A stretch of 64,000 nt of DNA from assembly GCA_020722065.1 (NCBI GenBank), contig DYLK01000005.1, positions 62,001-126,000 of the forward strand. The letters run 5' to 3'. The position numbers and the translations under genes were made by a program. Source of the DNA: Melioribacter roseus. Its GTDB lineage: Bacteria > Bacteroidota > Ignavibacteria > Ignavibacteriales > Melioribacteraceae. The notes beneath the pieces were generated by a model, which was given only the letters and a program-made list of their open reading frames with translations, did no database searches and had not been told where the DNA came from. Shown here in pieces: positions 19,052 through 28,600 of the stretch (positions are counted from its first letter, which is position 1; each line of letters opens with the position of its first letter).

Positions 19052-20287
19052 TTAAAATTTATAATTTTTTGGAATTACTACAATTCCTGTTTCAGAAACA
19101 GTAAATTTTTTTGCATCTTCTTCAGTATCAAATCCAATTTCAATTCCAGCTGGAACTTGTACATTTTTGTCAATTATTGCACGACGAATTTTGGCATGTC
19201 TTCCTATATCACAATTATCAAAAATTATTGAATCTGTAACGTAAGCATAACTATTTACTCGAACATTTGACCCAATAATCGATCTTTCCACTAAACCACC
19301 AGAAATAATTGTCCCGTCATTTACTATTGAATTTAATGCTCTACCGATTCTTTCACCTTCATGCGAAACAGTTTTTGCTGGAGGAAATTGCAATTGTTTT
19401 GTTCTCATTGGCCAATCAAAATCATAAAAATTGAATAATGGTTGTACCGAAATTAAATCCATACTTGCAGCATAGTAACTATCGATAGTTCCAACATCTA
19501 CCCAATATGGAGTTTCCTTTTTATTCTCATCAACAAATCTATATGAACGAACGTTATAACCTTCTTGGATCATATATGGAATTACGTGTTTCCCAAAATC
19601 ATCATCAGGAAGATTTGCGGCTTTCATCTTATCGAATACTTCAATCAATTTTGTGGTGTTAAAGATATAAATTCCCATATTGACAAATGTAAAACCAGGT
19701 TTGTCTGGTGCTTCTGGTGGATTTGATGGTTTTTCAACAAAATTTATAACTTTATAATTTTCATCGATATCTAAAACCCCAAATCTATTTGCTTGATCTT
19801 GTGGCACATACATCGATGCAATTGATAAGTCAGCTTCTTTTTCCATGTGATATTCGACCATTTTCAGATAATCCATTTTGTAAATGTGGTCACCTGAAAG
19901 AATTAACACATTTTTTGCTCGAGTTGGAGATATTAAATTCATATTTTGAAGAATTGCATTAGCCGTTCCCGTGTACCAATTGTTCCCAATTTTTTGTTGT
20001 GGTGGAACTGAATATACATATTCCCCCAATTCACTATTAAAAATATTCCAACCTTCATATAAATGCTGATTAAGTGAGTCAGATTTATATTGAGTAAGTA
20101 CGTAAATTTTTCGTAAACCAGAATTCAAACAATTTGATAGTGTAAAATCAATGATTCGATATTTTCCACCAAATGGAACTGATGGTTTTGTTCTATATTT
20201 TGTTAATGGGCTTAATCTTTCCCCTTGCCCACCAGCAAGAATCATTGTAATTGTTGCTCTAATTAAAGATGAACCTTTGAATGCCAT
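19052..20287 (-). CDS. glgC: Glucose-1-phosphate adenylyltransferase
   Basis: Makes ADP-glucose from glucose 1-phosphate and ATP, the committed step in bacterial glycogen synthesis. A 411-residue protein with the nucleotidyltransferase motif LAGGQGERLSPLTKYRTKP, FTLSNCLNSG, LSGDHIYKMDY with the catalytic Asp, VEKP and YWVDVGTIDSYY, then a C-terminal left-handed beta-helix (IVNDGTIISGGLVERSIIGS). All match glgC. No other glycogen genes are adjacent. A weak promoter-like TTG and TATTTTTG pair lies upstream with a 17-base spacer. Confidence 0.96.
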   Translation of the reverse strand: MAFKGSSLIRATITMILAGGQGERLSPLTKYRTKPSVPFGGKYRIIDFTLSNCLNSGLRKIYVLTQYKSDSLNQHLYEGWNIFNSELGEYVYSVPPQQKIGNNWYTGTANAILQNMNLISPTRAKNVLILSGDHIYKMDYLKMVEYHMEKEADLSIASMYVPQDQANRFGVLDIDENYKVINFVEKPSNPPEAPDKPGFTFVNMGIYIFNTTKLIEVFDKMKAANLPDDDFGKHVIPYMIQEGYNVRSYRFVDENKKETPYWVDVGTIDSYYAASMDLISVQPLFNFYDFDWPMRTKQLQFPPAKTVSHEGERIGRALNSIVNDGTIISGGLVERSIIGSNVRVNSYAYVTDSIIFDNCDIGRHAKIRRAIIDKNVQVPAGIEIGFDTEEDAKKFTVSETGIVVIPKNYKF

Positions 20288-20450
20288 TACAAACCTCTAT
20301 AAATTGTTTCTTCAAAAATAATTGAAATTTGTGATTTCAAATAAAATAAAATTAAATATTAAAATATTGAAAAAACTATGGATAATTAAAATTCAGCGGG
20401 AATTTCTTAAATTGAGTTCATTATTTTTACAAATAAAAGAAGAGTTTTTT

Positions 20451-21179
20451 TTGGACAAAAAAGTAATTTTTATTTCTGATGTACATTTGGGATTAGAGAA
20501 TAAAATGCGTGAAAATTATAAGGAAGAAATTCTTGTTGATTTTATAAGTAAATTGGAAAATGTTTCGCATTTTATAATTCTTGGTGATTTGTTTGATTAT
20601 TGGTTCGAATACAAAAAAGTTGTTCAAAAAGGATATTATCAATTATTTACTGCTCTAAAAAAATTATCAGAAAAAGGGACGAAAATTATTTATCTAATTG
20701 GAAATCACGATTTTATGCACTTGAATTTTTTCCAAACTGAATTTGGGACTGAACTAATTGAAAATTCGAAAGAAATTATGTTTTTTGGGAAAAAATTCTA
20801 TCTTGCTCACGGAGATGGACTCAATCCAAATGATAAAGGTTATCTTTTTCTAAAAAAGATTTTTAGAAACAAATTTGCTCAGAAAGTTTTTAGCTATTTA
20901 CATCCAGATTTTGCATTAAAATTAGTTAGTAAAACAAGTAAAAAAAGTAGAGATTATACTTCAAGAATTGATTTGAATGAAAATGAAGAATTGATTAAGT
21001 TTGCGAAAAATAAAATTGATTCTGGGTTTGATTTTGTTCTTTTAGGGCATTCGCACAAACAAACATTCTTCCAATACAAAAGCGGTTTTTATATAAATCT
21101 TGGAACTTGGTTAATAGAGCCTAATTACGGAATTTATGATGGTGAAAAATTTGAAATTATTAAGTTGGAAATAAAATGA
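20451..21179 (+). CDS. lpxH: UDP-2,3-diacylglucosamine diphosphatase
   Basis: Membrane-surface hydrolase of lipid A synthesis that releases UMP from UDP-2,3-diacylglucosamine; it implies an outer membrane with lipid A. Calcineurin-like metallophosphatase motifs are in order: ISDVHLG, LGDLFDYWFEY, GNHDF, AHGDGL and LGHSHKQ. I chose the TTG at 20451 (LDKKVIFISDVHLG) because AAGAAG sits before it and the normal start is a few residues before the first motif. The frame is open upstream to 20322 but that part looks non-coding. Its stop overlaps the PBP1A start (ATGA). Confidence 0.9.
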   Translation: MDKKVIFISDVHLGLENKMRENYKEEILVDFISKLENVSHFIILGDLFDYWFEYKKVVQKGYYQLFTALKKLSEKGTKIIYLIGNHDFMHLNFFQTEFGTELIENSKEIMFFGKKFYLAHGDGLNPNDKGYLFLKKIFRNKFAQKVFSYLHPDFALKLVSKTSKKSRDYTSRIDLNENEELIKFAKNKIDSGFDFVLLGHSHKQTFFQYKSGFYINLGTWLIEPNYGIYDGEKFEIIKLEIK

Positions 21180-23458
21180 AAGATTTGATGAAGAAAAACA
21201 AGAATAAATTTATTAGCAAAAAAATTATTATTTCTTCAGTAGGAATATTTTTGATTATAGCATTTGTTTTTATTCAATATGTTATTTCAGAATTACCTTC
21301 TGTGGAACAATTGGAAAGTCCTGAACAAGAACTTTCGAGCAATGTTTTTAGCGAAGATGGAAAAATTATCGGTCAATTTTTCATTCAAAACCGAGTTGAG
21401 ACAGAATTCGATTCTATACCACCGGTTATAATTCAAGCACTAATTGCTACTGAAGACAGAAAATTCTATGATCATTGGGGCGTTGACGCACAAAGATTTG
21501 TTCAAGCAATGATAAAAAGTCTTTTCCTTGGTAAAAAACAAGGTGGAAGTACAGTAACTCAACAACTTGCAAAAAATTTGTATAAGTTCAAAACTTCTGA
21601 TGAATCTTTGTTTGAAACTGGAATACGAAAAATAAGGGAATGGATAACCGCTGTACAAATTGAAAAAAACTATACAAAACAAGAAATTCTTACAATGTAT
21701 TTTAACAACTCTTATTTTGGCAATGGTGCTTATGGAATCGAAACCGCTTCTGCTATTTATTTCAACAAAAAGCCGATGAAGTTAACTATTCCAGAAGCTG
21801 CTTTGCTAATTGCTCAGTTGAAATCCCCCGCATATTATAATCCCGTAACCCATTTTGAGGCAGCAACTAACAGAAGAAATCTTATTTTGCATAATATGTA
21901 CGTTGTCGATTTTATTACAGAAGCTGAGTACGAACGATTTATAAAGCAACCAATTAAAATCTCGATGGAAAAAATTAAACGAGGTTTTAAAAGCGAATTT
22001 GCACCTCATTTTGTTGAAATGATTCGACAAAACGTTTCAAAATTAGCCAAATCAAAAGATTTGAATCTATATAAAGATGGATTAAATATTCACACAACTT
22101 TAGATAGTAGAATGCAACAACTGGCTCGAGAAGCAGTTGATGAACACTTAAATGAATTTCAAAGACAATTTGATAAAAGTTGGAATTGGAAATATCACCA
22201 AGAATTATATAACACAATTTTAGAAGAAGAAATTAAAAAAACGCCTGAATATCGTTCTGGAAAAAATGAACAAGAAAAGACAAAAATTTATCATTCATTA
22301 AAGAACAATAAAAGTTTTGCAGATTCAGTAATGCGCCAAAAAACAAAAATTCAAGTTGCTTTGATTGCAATTGACCAACGAACTGGAAAAATTAAAGCAT
22401 TAATTGGCGGAAGAGATAATAACGATTATTACGGATTAAATCGAGCAACTCAAATAAAACGACAACCTGGCTCAAGTTTTAAACCAATAATTTATGCTAC
22501 TGCAATTGAGAATGGTTTATATCCTGCCTACCCTATTCTTAATCAAAGATTCGATTATAACGGTTGGTCCCCAAGTAATTATTCAAATGACGTTGGTGGA
22601 TTTATGACTTTACGCGATGGTTTGAAGTTATCTAAAAATATTGTTACTGCACGACTAATTGTTGAAGGACATGTGAAACTTTGGCAAATTGGAAATCTTG
22701 CAAAAAGATTAGGAATTAAAAGCAAATTGGAACTTTATCCTGCTATTTCACTTGGAGCAACTGAAGTTACACCGCTCGAAATGGTGAATGTTTTCTCAAC
22801 TTTTGCAAATCATGGAATTTATATCGAACCATTTTCAATTGATAGAGTTACAGATAAAAATGGAATAATTCTTACGCAAAATACTCCAAAAACTCACGAA
22901 GCACTTTCCGAAACAAATAATTATATTATTACAAACATGTTGCAATCTGTTGTTGAAAGTGGTACTGGGGCTGGAATTAGAAGTAGATTCCAATTCCTTG
23001 AAACTTCTGCAGGAAAAACTGGAACAACACAAAATTGGGCTGATGCTTGGTTTATTGGATTTACAAAAGACATTGTCGCAGGTGTTTGGGTTGGTTTTGA
23101 CGACCACCGAATTACTCTTGAAGTTGTTCGAGGAGATGGAGCAAAATCAGCTCTACCGATTTGGGCTTTGTTTATGAAAAAAATCTACAATGAATTCAAA
23201 TTCACAAACAGCGGTTCAAACTTTGTTATGCCTTCAAATGGTTCTGTAATTTATGCTGATTTTTGTAAAGAATCTATTTATGAATATGGAAATCCAAAAT
23301 TAAGCTCAAGTGATTGTAAACAAGGAGTAATTACTGATTTAATAAAAGTAGATGATTTACCACAACCTTTTAATGCTGCTGAAGACACAGAAATAAAAAA
23401 CGATCCTAATTTAGTGCCTAGAAATGAGGAAAATTTAGATAATTCAGGAGGTAATTGA
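21176..23458 (+). CDS. Penicillin-binding protein 1A (bifunctional transglycosylase/transpeptidase)
   Basis: Peptidoglycan synthase with a single N-terminal membrane anchor (about 17-38). The GT51 domain has the catalytic Glu near 93 in ATEDRKFYDHWGVD and GGSTVTQQLAKNLY near 123. The transpeptidase domain has SSFK (433-436, nucleophile Ser433), a SKN triad in LKLSKN and KTGT in AGKTGTTQNWADAWF. Domain order and ~760 residues fit class A PBPs. The C-terminus is acidic and Asn-rich. It shares an ATGA with lpxH, so outer-membrane and wall genes are coupled here. Confidence 0.94.
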   Translation: MKDLMKKNKNKFISKKIIISSVGIFLIIAFVFIQYVISELPSVEQLESPEQELSSNVFSEDGKIIGQFFIQNRVETEFDSIPPVIIQALIATEDRKFYDHWGVDAQRFVQAMIKSLFLGKKQGGSTVTQQLAKNLYKFKTSDESLFETGIRKIREWITAVQIEKNYTKQEILTMYFNNSYFGNGAYGIETASAIYFNKKPMKLTIPEAALLIAQLKSPAYYNPVTHFEAATNRRNLILHNMYVVDFITEAEYERFIKQPIKISMEKIKRGFKSEFAPHFVEMIRQNVSKLAKSKDLNLYKDGLNIHTTLDSRMQQLAREAVDEHLNEFQRQFDKSWNWKYHQELYNTILEEEIKKTPEYRSGKNEQEKTKIYHSLKNNKSFADSVMRQKTKIQVALIAIDQRTGKIKALIGGRDNNDYYGLNRATQIKRQPGSSFKPIIYATAIENGLYPAYPILNQRFDYNGWSPSNYSNDVGGFMTLRDGLKLSKNIVTARLIVEGHVKLWQIGNLAKRLGIKSKLELYPAISLGATEVTPLEMVNVFSTFANHGIYIEPFSIDRVTDKNGIILTQNTPKTHEALSETNNYIITNMLQSVVESGTGAGIRSRFQFLETSAGKTGTTQNWADAWFIGFTKDIVAGVWVGFDDHRITLEVVRGDGAKSALPIWALFMKKIYNEFKFTNSGSNFVMPSNGSVIYADFCKESIYEYGNPKLSSSDCKQGVITDLIKVDDLPQPFNAAEDTEIKNDPNLVPRNEENLDNSGGN

Positions 23459-23485
23459 TTGTTGCACAAGCTAGTAAATTATAAA

Positions 23486-23516
23486 ATTGCAGTATTTTTT
23501 AGAAAAATACTGCAAT
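23486..23516. terminator. Inverted repeat/likely terminator between convergent genes
   Basis: A perfect 14-base inverted repeat (ATTGCAGTATTTTT / AAAAATACTGCAAT) with a 3-base loop. It overlaps the end of the minus-strand zinc-ribbon gene, whose stop codon lies around the loop. On the minus strand a short T-rich stretch follows. The plus side lacks a clear U-tract, so it may work better for the minus transcript. Confidence 0.55.
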
Positions 23517-24206
23517 AGAAAAAACTAAAATCAAATAAAAAAATAAATTGATTAATATCGCCCATAATTTTGATTTAAGTAAAAATAATTGACTTCTGAA
23601 GAATAAAAACATACTCCAAAATAGAAATAATCCTTCAAAACTTAGAATAAAGTATGCTGGAAATGGTTTAATATTCCAAGGTAATGGATTGAATGTAAAC
23701 CAAAACTCGCCAAATAAACCTAATTTAACTAATAGAAGTACGAAGAAAGACAAAATCCAAGGTGTAAAAGAATAAATTATTAAAGCCAAATTATCCTTTA
23801 TCCTTGTATAATAATTAAATTTGAGCAATAAGTGTTTGCTTGCAATTGCCCAAATCAGAATAGAAAACAACAAAATTCCCAAAACTGCGGCGTAGAATTT
23901 TAAATAATTGTCAGTTAATTCTGTCTGATAATTTATAAAATTGAAAAATATTGAAATCCATGAAAATAATGCCCAAGCGAAAATCGGCAAAATTGCCCAA
24001 ATTCCATTCTTTTTCCGTGTGAAAATAATATCTCTTATCGTTCTATTTGGTTCAACAAAAAGCGACCAAATTGTTTTCCAAATATCAATTGTATTAATTC
24101 TATCGCGAATAAATGCTCCACAATTTGAACAAACTTCAGCATAAATTGGATTTTTTTCAGAACAATTAGGACAAGTTGTTGAATTATTAATTTTTTCAAA
24201 TTTCAC
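23499..24206 (-). CDS. Zinc-ribbon membrane protein, Yip1-like
   Basis: A 235-residue protein with an N-terminal zinc ribbon, CPNCSEKNPIYAEVCSNCGA (two CxxC pairs), then about five predicted membrane segments. The hydrophobic part (WSLFVEPNRTIRDII...) with an Arg/Asp-rich cytosolic turn resembles Yip1-like or DUF-type membrane proteins in Bacteroidota. No catalytic motif is visible. It is the last gene of the minus-strand operon and its start overlaps the DUF5683 stop by 4 bases. Function unknown. Confidence 0.7.
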   Translation of the reverse strand: MKFEKINNSTTCPNCSEKNPIYAEVCSNCGAFIRDRINTIDIWKTIWSLFVEPNRTIRDIIFTRKKNGIWAILPIFAWALFSWISIFFNFINYQTELTDNYLKFYAAVLGILLFSILIWAIASKHLLLKFNYYTRIKDNLALIIYSFTPWILSFFVLLLVKLGLFGEFWFTFNPLPWNIKPFPAYFILSFEGLFLFWSMFLFFRSQLFLLKSKLWAILINLFFYLILVFSIAVFF

Positions 24207-24706
24207 AATTTTACTCGCAAGTTGATTACTGTTGATTTTGTTTGATAATCACTTGTAACGTATGAAAAATCAAATAGATGTGCATCAATATATGCATCAA
24301 CAATATTTAATAAATATGTTAATCCCATAAATAAAGCGTACATATCTCTTTGATCTCGATAAAATTCTCGCGATTGAAAATCGGAATAATCTTTTGAAGT
24401 TTGATATAAATCATCATATTTGTTGAATTCTTTGTTGTTCAAAACCCAACTTGAAATAAAAATTGCTGAAGTTCCCCAAATAATTGGAATTTTAAGATAC
24501 GATTCATTGTAAAATTGTCCCCAACCTGGTAAAATTGCACTTCGTAACATTGCAGAAGTTGGATTTTTCTTCATCTCGAATGGAGTTTGGTCGGTAATCT
24601 CAAAATTCTTTTGCTCAACTTTTGTCGAATCTGTAACAATTTGAGCAGAATTTGCTGTAAAAAGAATAAGGACAAGTGAGATTATATTAAAGTAAAATCT
24701 TATCAT
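24203..24706 (-). CDS. DUF5683 membrane protein
   Basis: A 167-residue protein with a signal peptide (MIRFYFNIISLVLILFTANSAQ), a MLRSAILPGWGQFYN motif, and a hydrophobic segment in IPIIWGTSAIFISSW, then a charged linker and LLNIVDAYIDAHLF. The 'lPGwGQ.yn...' and 'vDAyidahL' motifs are the DUF5683 signature. In Bacteroidota this domain often occurs next to parB, as here, with an ATGA overlap. Its function is not known to me; localisation in the envelope is inferred from the signal peptide. Confidence 0.8.
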   Translation of the reverse strand: MIRFYFNIISLVLILFTANSAQIVTDSTKVEQKNFEITDQTPFEMKKNPTSAMLRSAILPGWGQFYNESYLKIPIIWGTSAIFISSWVLNNKEFNKYDDLYQTSKDYSDFQSREFYRDQRDMYALFMGLTYLLNIVDAYIDAHLFDFSYVTSDYQTKSTVINLRVKL

Positions 24707-25644
24707 TTTAATAATTCAAACAATTCAAAAAGTCTATCCAATTCATCATTTGAATAAAAATTAATTTCAATTGAGCCAGAGCCATCTTTTTTCTGCTTGC
24801 AACTAACTTTTGTGGCAAAAATTGAACGCAATTTCCCTTCCAAATCTTCTCGAATAATAATGTCTCTTTCCGAAGGTTGCAACTTTTCAGTTTCATTTTT
24901 TTTAGGTTCTCTTTTCCCTTCTGAAAGTTCTCTTACTAATTTTTCGACTTGACGAACAGAAAGATTATTTCGCTTGATTTTATTAAAAATTGACAATCTA
25001 TCTTCTTCGTTTGAAACATTAATTAAAGCTCTTGCATGCCCAAAAGTGATTTCATTCTGCGATATGCTATCTTGAATAATTTGCGGGAGTTTAAGTAATC
25101 TGATTGAATTTGTTATTGCTGAACGAGTTTTACCAACTTTTTGTGCAATTTCTTCTTGAGATAAATTACATTCTATTACTAATCTTTGATATGCTTTTGC
25201 TACTTCTAATGGATTTAATTCTTCTCTTTGGATATTTTCAATTAAAGCAAGTGCTAACATTCCTTCAATTGTATCAACTTTAATAATGTAAGCGGGAATA
25301 TCCTTAAATCCGATTTCTTTACAAGCTCTAAATCTTCTTTCGCCCGAAATTAATTCATAATTACCTTCTACTCTTCTTACAGTTATCGGTTGAATTAATC
25401 CATTTTCCAAAATTGAATTTTTGAGCTCATTTAATGCTTCGGGTTCAAACTCGGTTCGAGGTTGATATTGATTTGGGACAATTTTGTGAATTGGGATTTT
25501 TGCAAGTATGTCAAAATCTTTCCCGTTATCAATCCCAATTTCCTTATTTGAAATTGTTAGCGGTTCTTCAATTCCCTCTTTTGCTTTCGGATTTATTAAA
25601 GCATCAAGTCCACGTCCCAACTTAATATTTGATTTATTCAACAT
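24703..25644 (-). CDS. parB: Chromosome partitioning protein ParB
   Basis: CTPase-type DNA clamp that binds parS and loads onto the origin region. The N-terminal arm is MLNKSNIKLGRGLDALI, followed by VPNQYQPRTEFEPEALNELKNSI and the GERRFRACKEIG box (CTP/parS switch), then the HTH (SQEEIAQKVGKTRSAITNSIRLLKLP region) and the LSVRQVEKLV C-terminal domain. I start at 25644, because the frame extended upstream would give a basic, non-homologous leader. It overlaps parA by 11 bases. No parS-like site was searched for systematically; any would need a consensus search. Confidence 0.95.
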   Translation of the reverse strand: MLNKSNIKLGRGLDALINPKAKEGIEEPLTISNKEIGIDNGKDFDILAKIPIHKIVPNQYQPRTEFEPEALNELKNSILENGLIQPITVRRVEGNYELISGERRFRACKEIGFKDIPAYIIKVDTIEGMLALALIENIQREELNPLEVAKAYQRLVIECNLSQEEIAQKVGKTRSAITNSIRLLKLPQIIQDSISQNEITFGHARALINVSNEEDRLSIFNKIKRNNLSVRQVEKLVRELSEGKREPKKNETEKLQPSERDIIIREDLEGKLRSIFATKVSCKQKKDGSGSIEINFYSNDELDRLFELFELLK

Positions 25645-26419
25645 CTTGTAATTCCTCTTTATTCCTATTATTATTAATGAATTCTGTTGCCAATGCAATA
25701 TAATTTTGGGAACCTGAAGAAGTTGCATCATATAACATAACTGGCTTTTCAAAACTTGGAGCTTCAGAAAGTCTTACATTTCGATGTATAATCGTTTTAA
25801 ACACACGTTTTCCGAAGTATTTTACTACTTCTTCAGCAACTTGTTGAGAAAGTTTAAGCCTTTGGTCATACATTGTTAATAAAACACCTTCAATAAATAA
25901 ATCTTTATTAAAATTTTTCTTAACGATATTTATTGTGTTTAATAACTGTCCCAAACCTTCCAAAGCAAAATATTCTGTTTGAACTGGTATAATTACAGAA
26001 TCTGAAGCTGTTAGAGCGTTCAAAGTTAATAACCCAAGCGAAGGTGGACAATCAATAAATATAAAATCATAAGAATCTTTAACAGAATCTATGAATTGTT
26101 TAAGCAAATATTCTCGATTCTCAATTCCAACCATTTCAACTTCTGCCCCAACAAGATTAATACTTGCAGGAATCAAATCAAGAAATGTTAAATATGTTTT
26201 TTGAATTACTTCATTTTTTTCAGCCAAACCACTTATTGCTTCATAAATAGATTTTTCAACATTATGAAAACCCAAGCCTGAAGATGAATTTGCTTGCGGG
26301 TCAATATCAATAAGCAAAGTTTTTTTCTCAAATGCTGAAACTGAAGCAGATAAATTGATTGAAGTTGTTGTTTTTCCAACTCCACCTTTTTGATTTGTAA
26401 TAGCTACTACTTTTCCCAT
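25634..26419 (-). CDS. parA: Chromosome partitioning ATPase ParA (Soj)
   Basis: Deviant Walker-type ATPase that positions ParB-bound origins. The N-terminus is KVVAITNQKGGVGKTTTSINL (KGGVGKTT P-loop), followed by IDIDPQANSSSGLG and FIDCPPSLGLLTLNAL. The 261-residue length fits a chromosomal Soj without an N-terminal DNA-binding domain. It has the order parA-parB used near chromosome origins, although no dnaA, gidA or other origin marker is in this window. Upstream it overlaps the MBL hydrolase gene. Confidence 0.96.
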   Translation of the reverse strand: MGKVVAITNQKGGVGKTTTSINLSASVSAFEKKTLLIDIDPQANSSSGLGFHNVEKSIYEAISGLAEKNEVIQKTYLTFLDLIPASINLVGAEVEMVGIENREYLLKQFIDSVKDSYDFIFIDCPPSLGLLTLNALTASDSVIIPVQTEYFALEGLGQLLNTINIVKKNFNKDLFIEGVLLTMYDQRLKLSQQVAEEVVKYFGKRVFKTIIHRNVRLSEAPSFEKPVMLYDATSSGSQNYIALATEFINNNRNKEELQDVE

Positions 26420-27102
26420 AAAGCCTGCAATTGTATTTCTTCTCCAAAATTTAAGACTTTGGCGGAATAACCTTTTTCTTCTACTTTGGATTTGAAAGTT
26501 TGTGGATCTGAATTAATTACTGAAAATGTATTATAATGAATTGGAATTACGCATTTTGGATTTACAAATTCAACCGATTTGACCGCATCTTCAATTCCCA
26601 TCGTAAAATTATCTCCAATTGGAGCAAGCATATAATCTATTTTATTCATTTCACCAATTAATTTCATATCATAAAATAAGGCTGTATCGCCAGTGTGATA
26701 AATCGTAATTCCATCAATTGTAAGTAAAATTCCAGCAGGTTCGCCAGCGTAAAACCCTTCTGGTGTGCTTGAACCGTGATGAGCAATTGTAAATTTCACT
26801 CTACCAAATTCAAAATTGTAACTTCCGCCGATGTGCATGTTGTGAGCTTTTACACCTTTCCCCGCAACGTAATTAGCGAGTTCGTTTACAGCAATTACAA
26901 GAGAATTACTTTTCTTAGCAATTTTGATTGTATCGCCAAGATGATCGCCGTGTGCGTGCGTAAGAATTATATAATCAGCAAATATTTCATCTGAAGTAAC
27001 CGGCGATGTCGGATTTCCATCAAGAAATGGGTCAATTAATATTATTTTATTTGAATCAGTTGTAATCTGAAAAGCGGAATGGGAAAAATATCGCAACTTC
27101 AT
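26407..27102 (-). CDS. UPF0173-type MBL-fold hydrolase
   Basis: A metallo-beta-lactamase-fold protein of ~231 residues that matches the UPF0173 group. The metal motif is THAHGDHLGD, later ligands sit in AHHGSSTPEG (HHGS) and YHTGDTALF, and the C-terminal PIHYNTF is conserved in UPF0173. I start at 27102 (MKLRYFSHS), where GGAGGAAAT is a good Shine-Dalgarno; the open frame continues 11 codons upstream. It is in the same transcript as parAB with a 13-base overlap with parA. Substrate unknown. Confidence 0.9.
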   Translation of the reverse strand: MKLRYFSHSAFQITTDSNKIILIDPFLDGNPTSPVTSDEIFADYIILTHAHGDHLGDTIKIAKKSNSLVIAVNELANYVAGKGVKAHNMHIGGSYNFEFGRVKFTIAHHGSSTPEGFYAGEPAGILLTIDGITIYHTGDTALFYDMKLIGEMNKIDYMLAPIGDNFTMGIEDAVKSVEFVNPKCVIPIHYNTFSVINSDPQTFKSKVEEKGYSAKVLNFGEEIQLQALWEK

Positions 27103-27135
27103 ATTTCCTCCAAAAAGTTTTATTTTGCGAAACAA

Positions 27136-27798
27136 TTATATGAATAACACTTTAATAAATCCAATTATTGCCTGTATTGATTTCATTTTACTTTGATTGT
27201 CGTTGTAAATTGTTGCAATATCAACAAAACCAATTAAGGCTTTTTGTCTGCCTGCCTTAACAAGCATTTCGCTTTCAGCTTCAAATCCAGAAAAATTTGG
27301 TAAAATTTTCTGAAGAATTGATCTTTTGAAAATTCTGAAACCAGATTGGCTATCTAATATTTTCGTACCAATTTTTTTTGAAAGTAAAAATGATGTTAAA
27401 AAATTACTCATTCTTCTGTGAATTGGCATTGTTTTAAGATTGTGTAATCTGTTGCCAATTACAATATCATAACCTGATATTTTTTGGATAAATTTTAGTA
27501 TTTCTTCTGGTTGATGTTGTAAATCTCCATCCAAAGTTAAGATAAAGTCAAATTCAGATTGAATCGCGTTCTCAAAACCAGTTCTTAACGCTTTTCCCTT
27601 TCCGTAATTAAATTTATGACTGATAATTTTAACGTTTTCAAGGTTTTTTATTTTTTCAATTGAATTATCTGTACTACCATCATCAACCACTATTACTGTA
27701 TTTACAAATTGTAGTGTTTCTTTGACAACTTGATAAATGTATTTTCCCTCATTATAAACAGGAATAACAGCACAAATTTTATTTTCTAATTTCTTCAA
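27136..27798 (-). CDS. Family 2 glycosyltransferase (DPM1/dolichol-phosphate-type)
   Basis: A 220-residue GT2 enzyme without membrane segments. ICAVIPVYNEGKYIYQVVKE is the N-terminal nucleotide-binding start, VDDGSTDNS and LTLDGDLQHQPEEI give the acidic metal and donor motifs, and QSGFRIFKRS is the acceptor-side loop. This is the pattern of the DPM1/polyprenyl-phosphate glycosyltransferase subgroup. The start is TTG at 27798, inside the end of cdaA (20-base overlap), so it is translated from that operon. A product such as polyprenyl-phosphate sugar is likely but unproven. Confidence 0.85.
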   Translation of the reverse strand: MKKLENKICAVIPVYNEGKYIYQVVKETLQFVNTVIVVDDGSTDNSIEKIKNLENVKIISHKFNYGKGKALRTGFENAIQSEFDFILTLDGDLQHQPEEILKFIQKISGYDIVIGNRLHNLKTMPIHRRMSNFLTSFLLSKKIGTKILDSQSGFRIFKRSILQKILPNFSGFEAESEMLVKAGRQKALIGFVDIATIYNDNQSKMKSIQAIIGFIKVLFI

Positions 27799-28600
27799 AT
27801 AACTGCTTAATTTTTGATGATTTTGTTAAATGCAATTTCTCAGTAAGCAATTTTCGTAATTTATCTTTTGAAAGTCCACGAATTAACTTGCCATTTTCGG
27901 CAACCGAAATACTTCCAGTTTCTTCTGAAACGACAATTACAAGAACATCAGCTTGTTCAGTAATACCAAGTGCGGCTTTGTGTCGCATTCCCAATTGAAC
28001 TCCATCAACTACAGAAATATTGGAAAGTGGCAAGGTACATCTTGCGGCTTTTATTTGGTCGCCACCAATTACAACTGCTCCATCGTGCAAAGGCGAACGT
28101 GGGAAAAATATATTTTTAAGTAAATCTTTTGAAACAATTGCATGAATTGGTTGCCCAGTTTCGATAATTGCTTTTGCTTCAGCATCTTTCTCAAATACGA
28201 TTAAAGCTCCGTGTTGAACTTGTGCCATTTCAAAAACTGATTGTGTAATTTCATCTGCCAAATCAACTTCATTTTTATTTTTTTGCGAGCGAAAAATCTG
28301 AAGTAACTTTGTTTTGCTTAAAGCAACTAAAAATCTTCTAATTTCTGGTTGAAATAGTACGATGAATGCAAAAACCCAAATATCTGTAACAAGTCGTAAA
28401 ATCCAAGTCATTGTTCTCATACCAGAAACTTGAGCAACAAATGAAAGAGAAATAATAAAAATTAAACCGCTAAATATTTGCGATGCAACTGTTCCTTTTA
28501 TCATTTTGTAAATTTGATAAATTATAAAAGAAACAAGCGAAATGTCCAACAAATCGATTAACGTAATTGAAATAAAGCCAATTTTAATTATTTCAATCAT
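27779..28600 (-). CDS. cdaA: Diadenylate cyclase (CdaA/DacA type)
   Basis: Membrane-anchored c-di-AMP synthase. Residues about 5-90 contain three predicted membrane helices, then a DisA_N catalytic domain. The active-site motifs are SPLHDGAVVIGG (DGA) and GMRHKAALGITE, in which the usual RHR is RHK. A GSISVAENGKLIRGL segment follows. Length (273) and layout fit CdaA. c-di-AMP controls potassium and osmotic balance and wall homeostasis in many bacteria. It overlaps folP upstream by 8 bases and the glycosyltransferase downstream. The Lys in place of the second Arg is conservative and probably tolerated. Confidence 0.93.
   Translation of the reverse strand: MIEIIKIGFISITLIDLLDISLVSFIIYQIYKMIKGTVASQIFSGLIFIISLSFVAQVSGMRTMTWILRLVTDIWVFAFIVLFQPEIRRFLVALSKTKLLQIFRSQKNKNEVDLADEITQSVFEMAQVQHGALIVFEKDAEAKAIIETGQPIHAIVSKDLLKNIFFPRSPLHDGAVVIGGDQIKAARCTLPLSNISVVDGVQLGMRHKAALGITEQADVLVIVVSEETGSISVAENGKLIRGLSKDKLRKLLTEKLHLTKSSKIKQLFEEIRK

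Noticed and set aside
20322-20450. N-terminal extension of LpxH
   Set aside because: The in-frame codons before 20451 encode a Lys/Ile/Leu-rich segment unlike LpxH, and a ribosome-binding site lies before the TTG at 20451.
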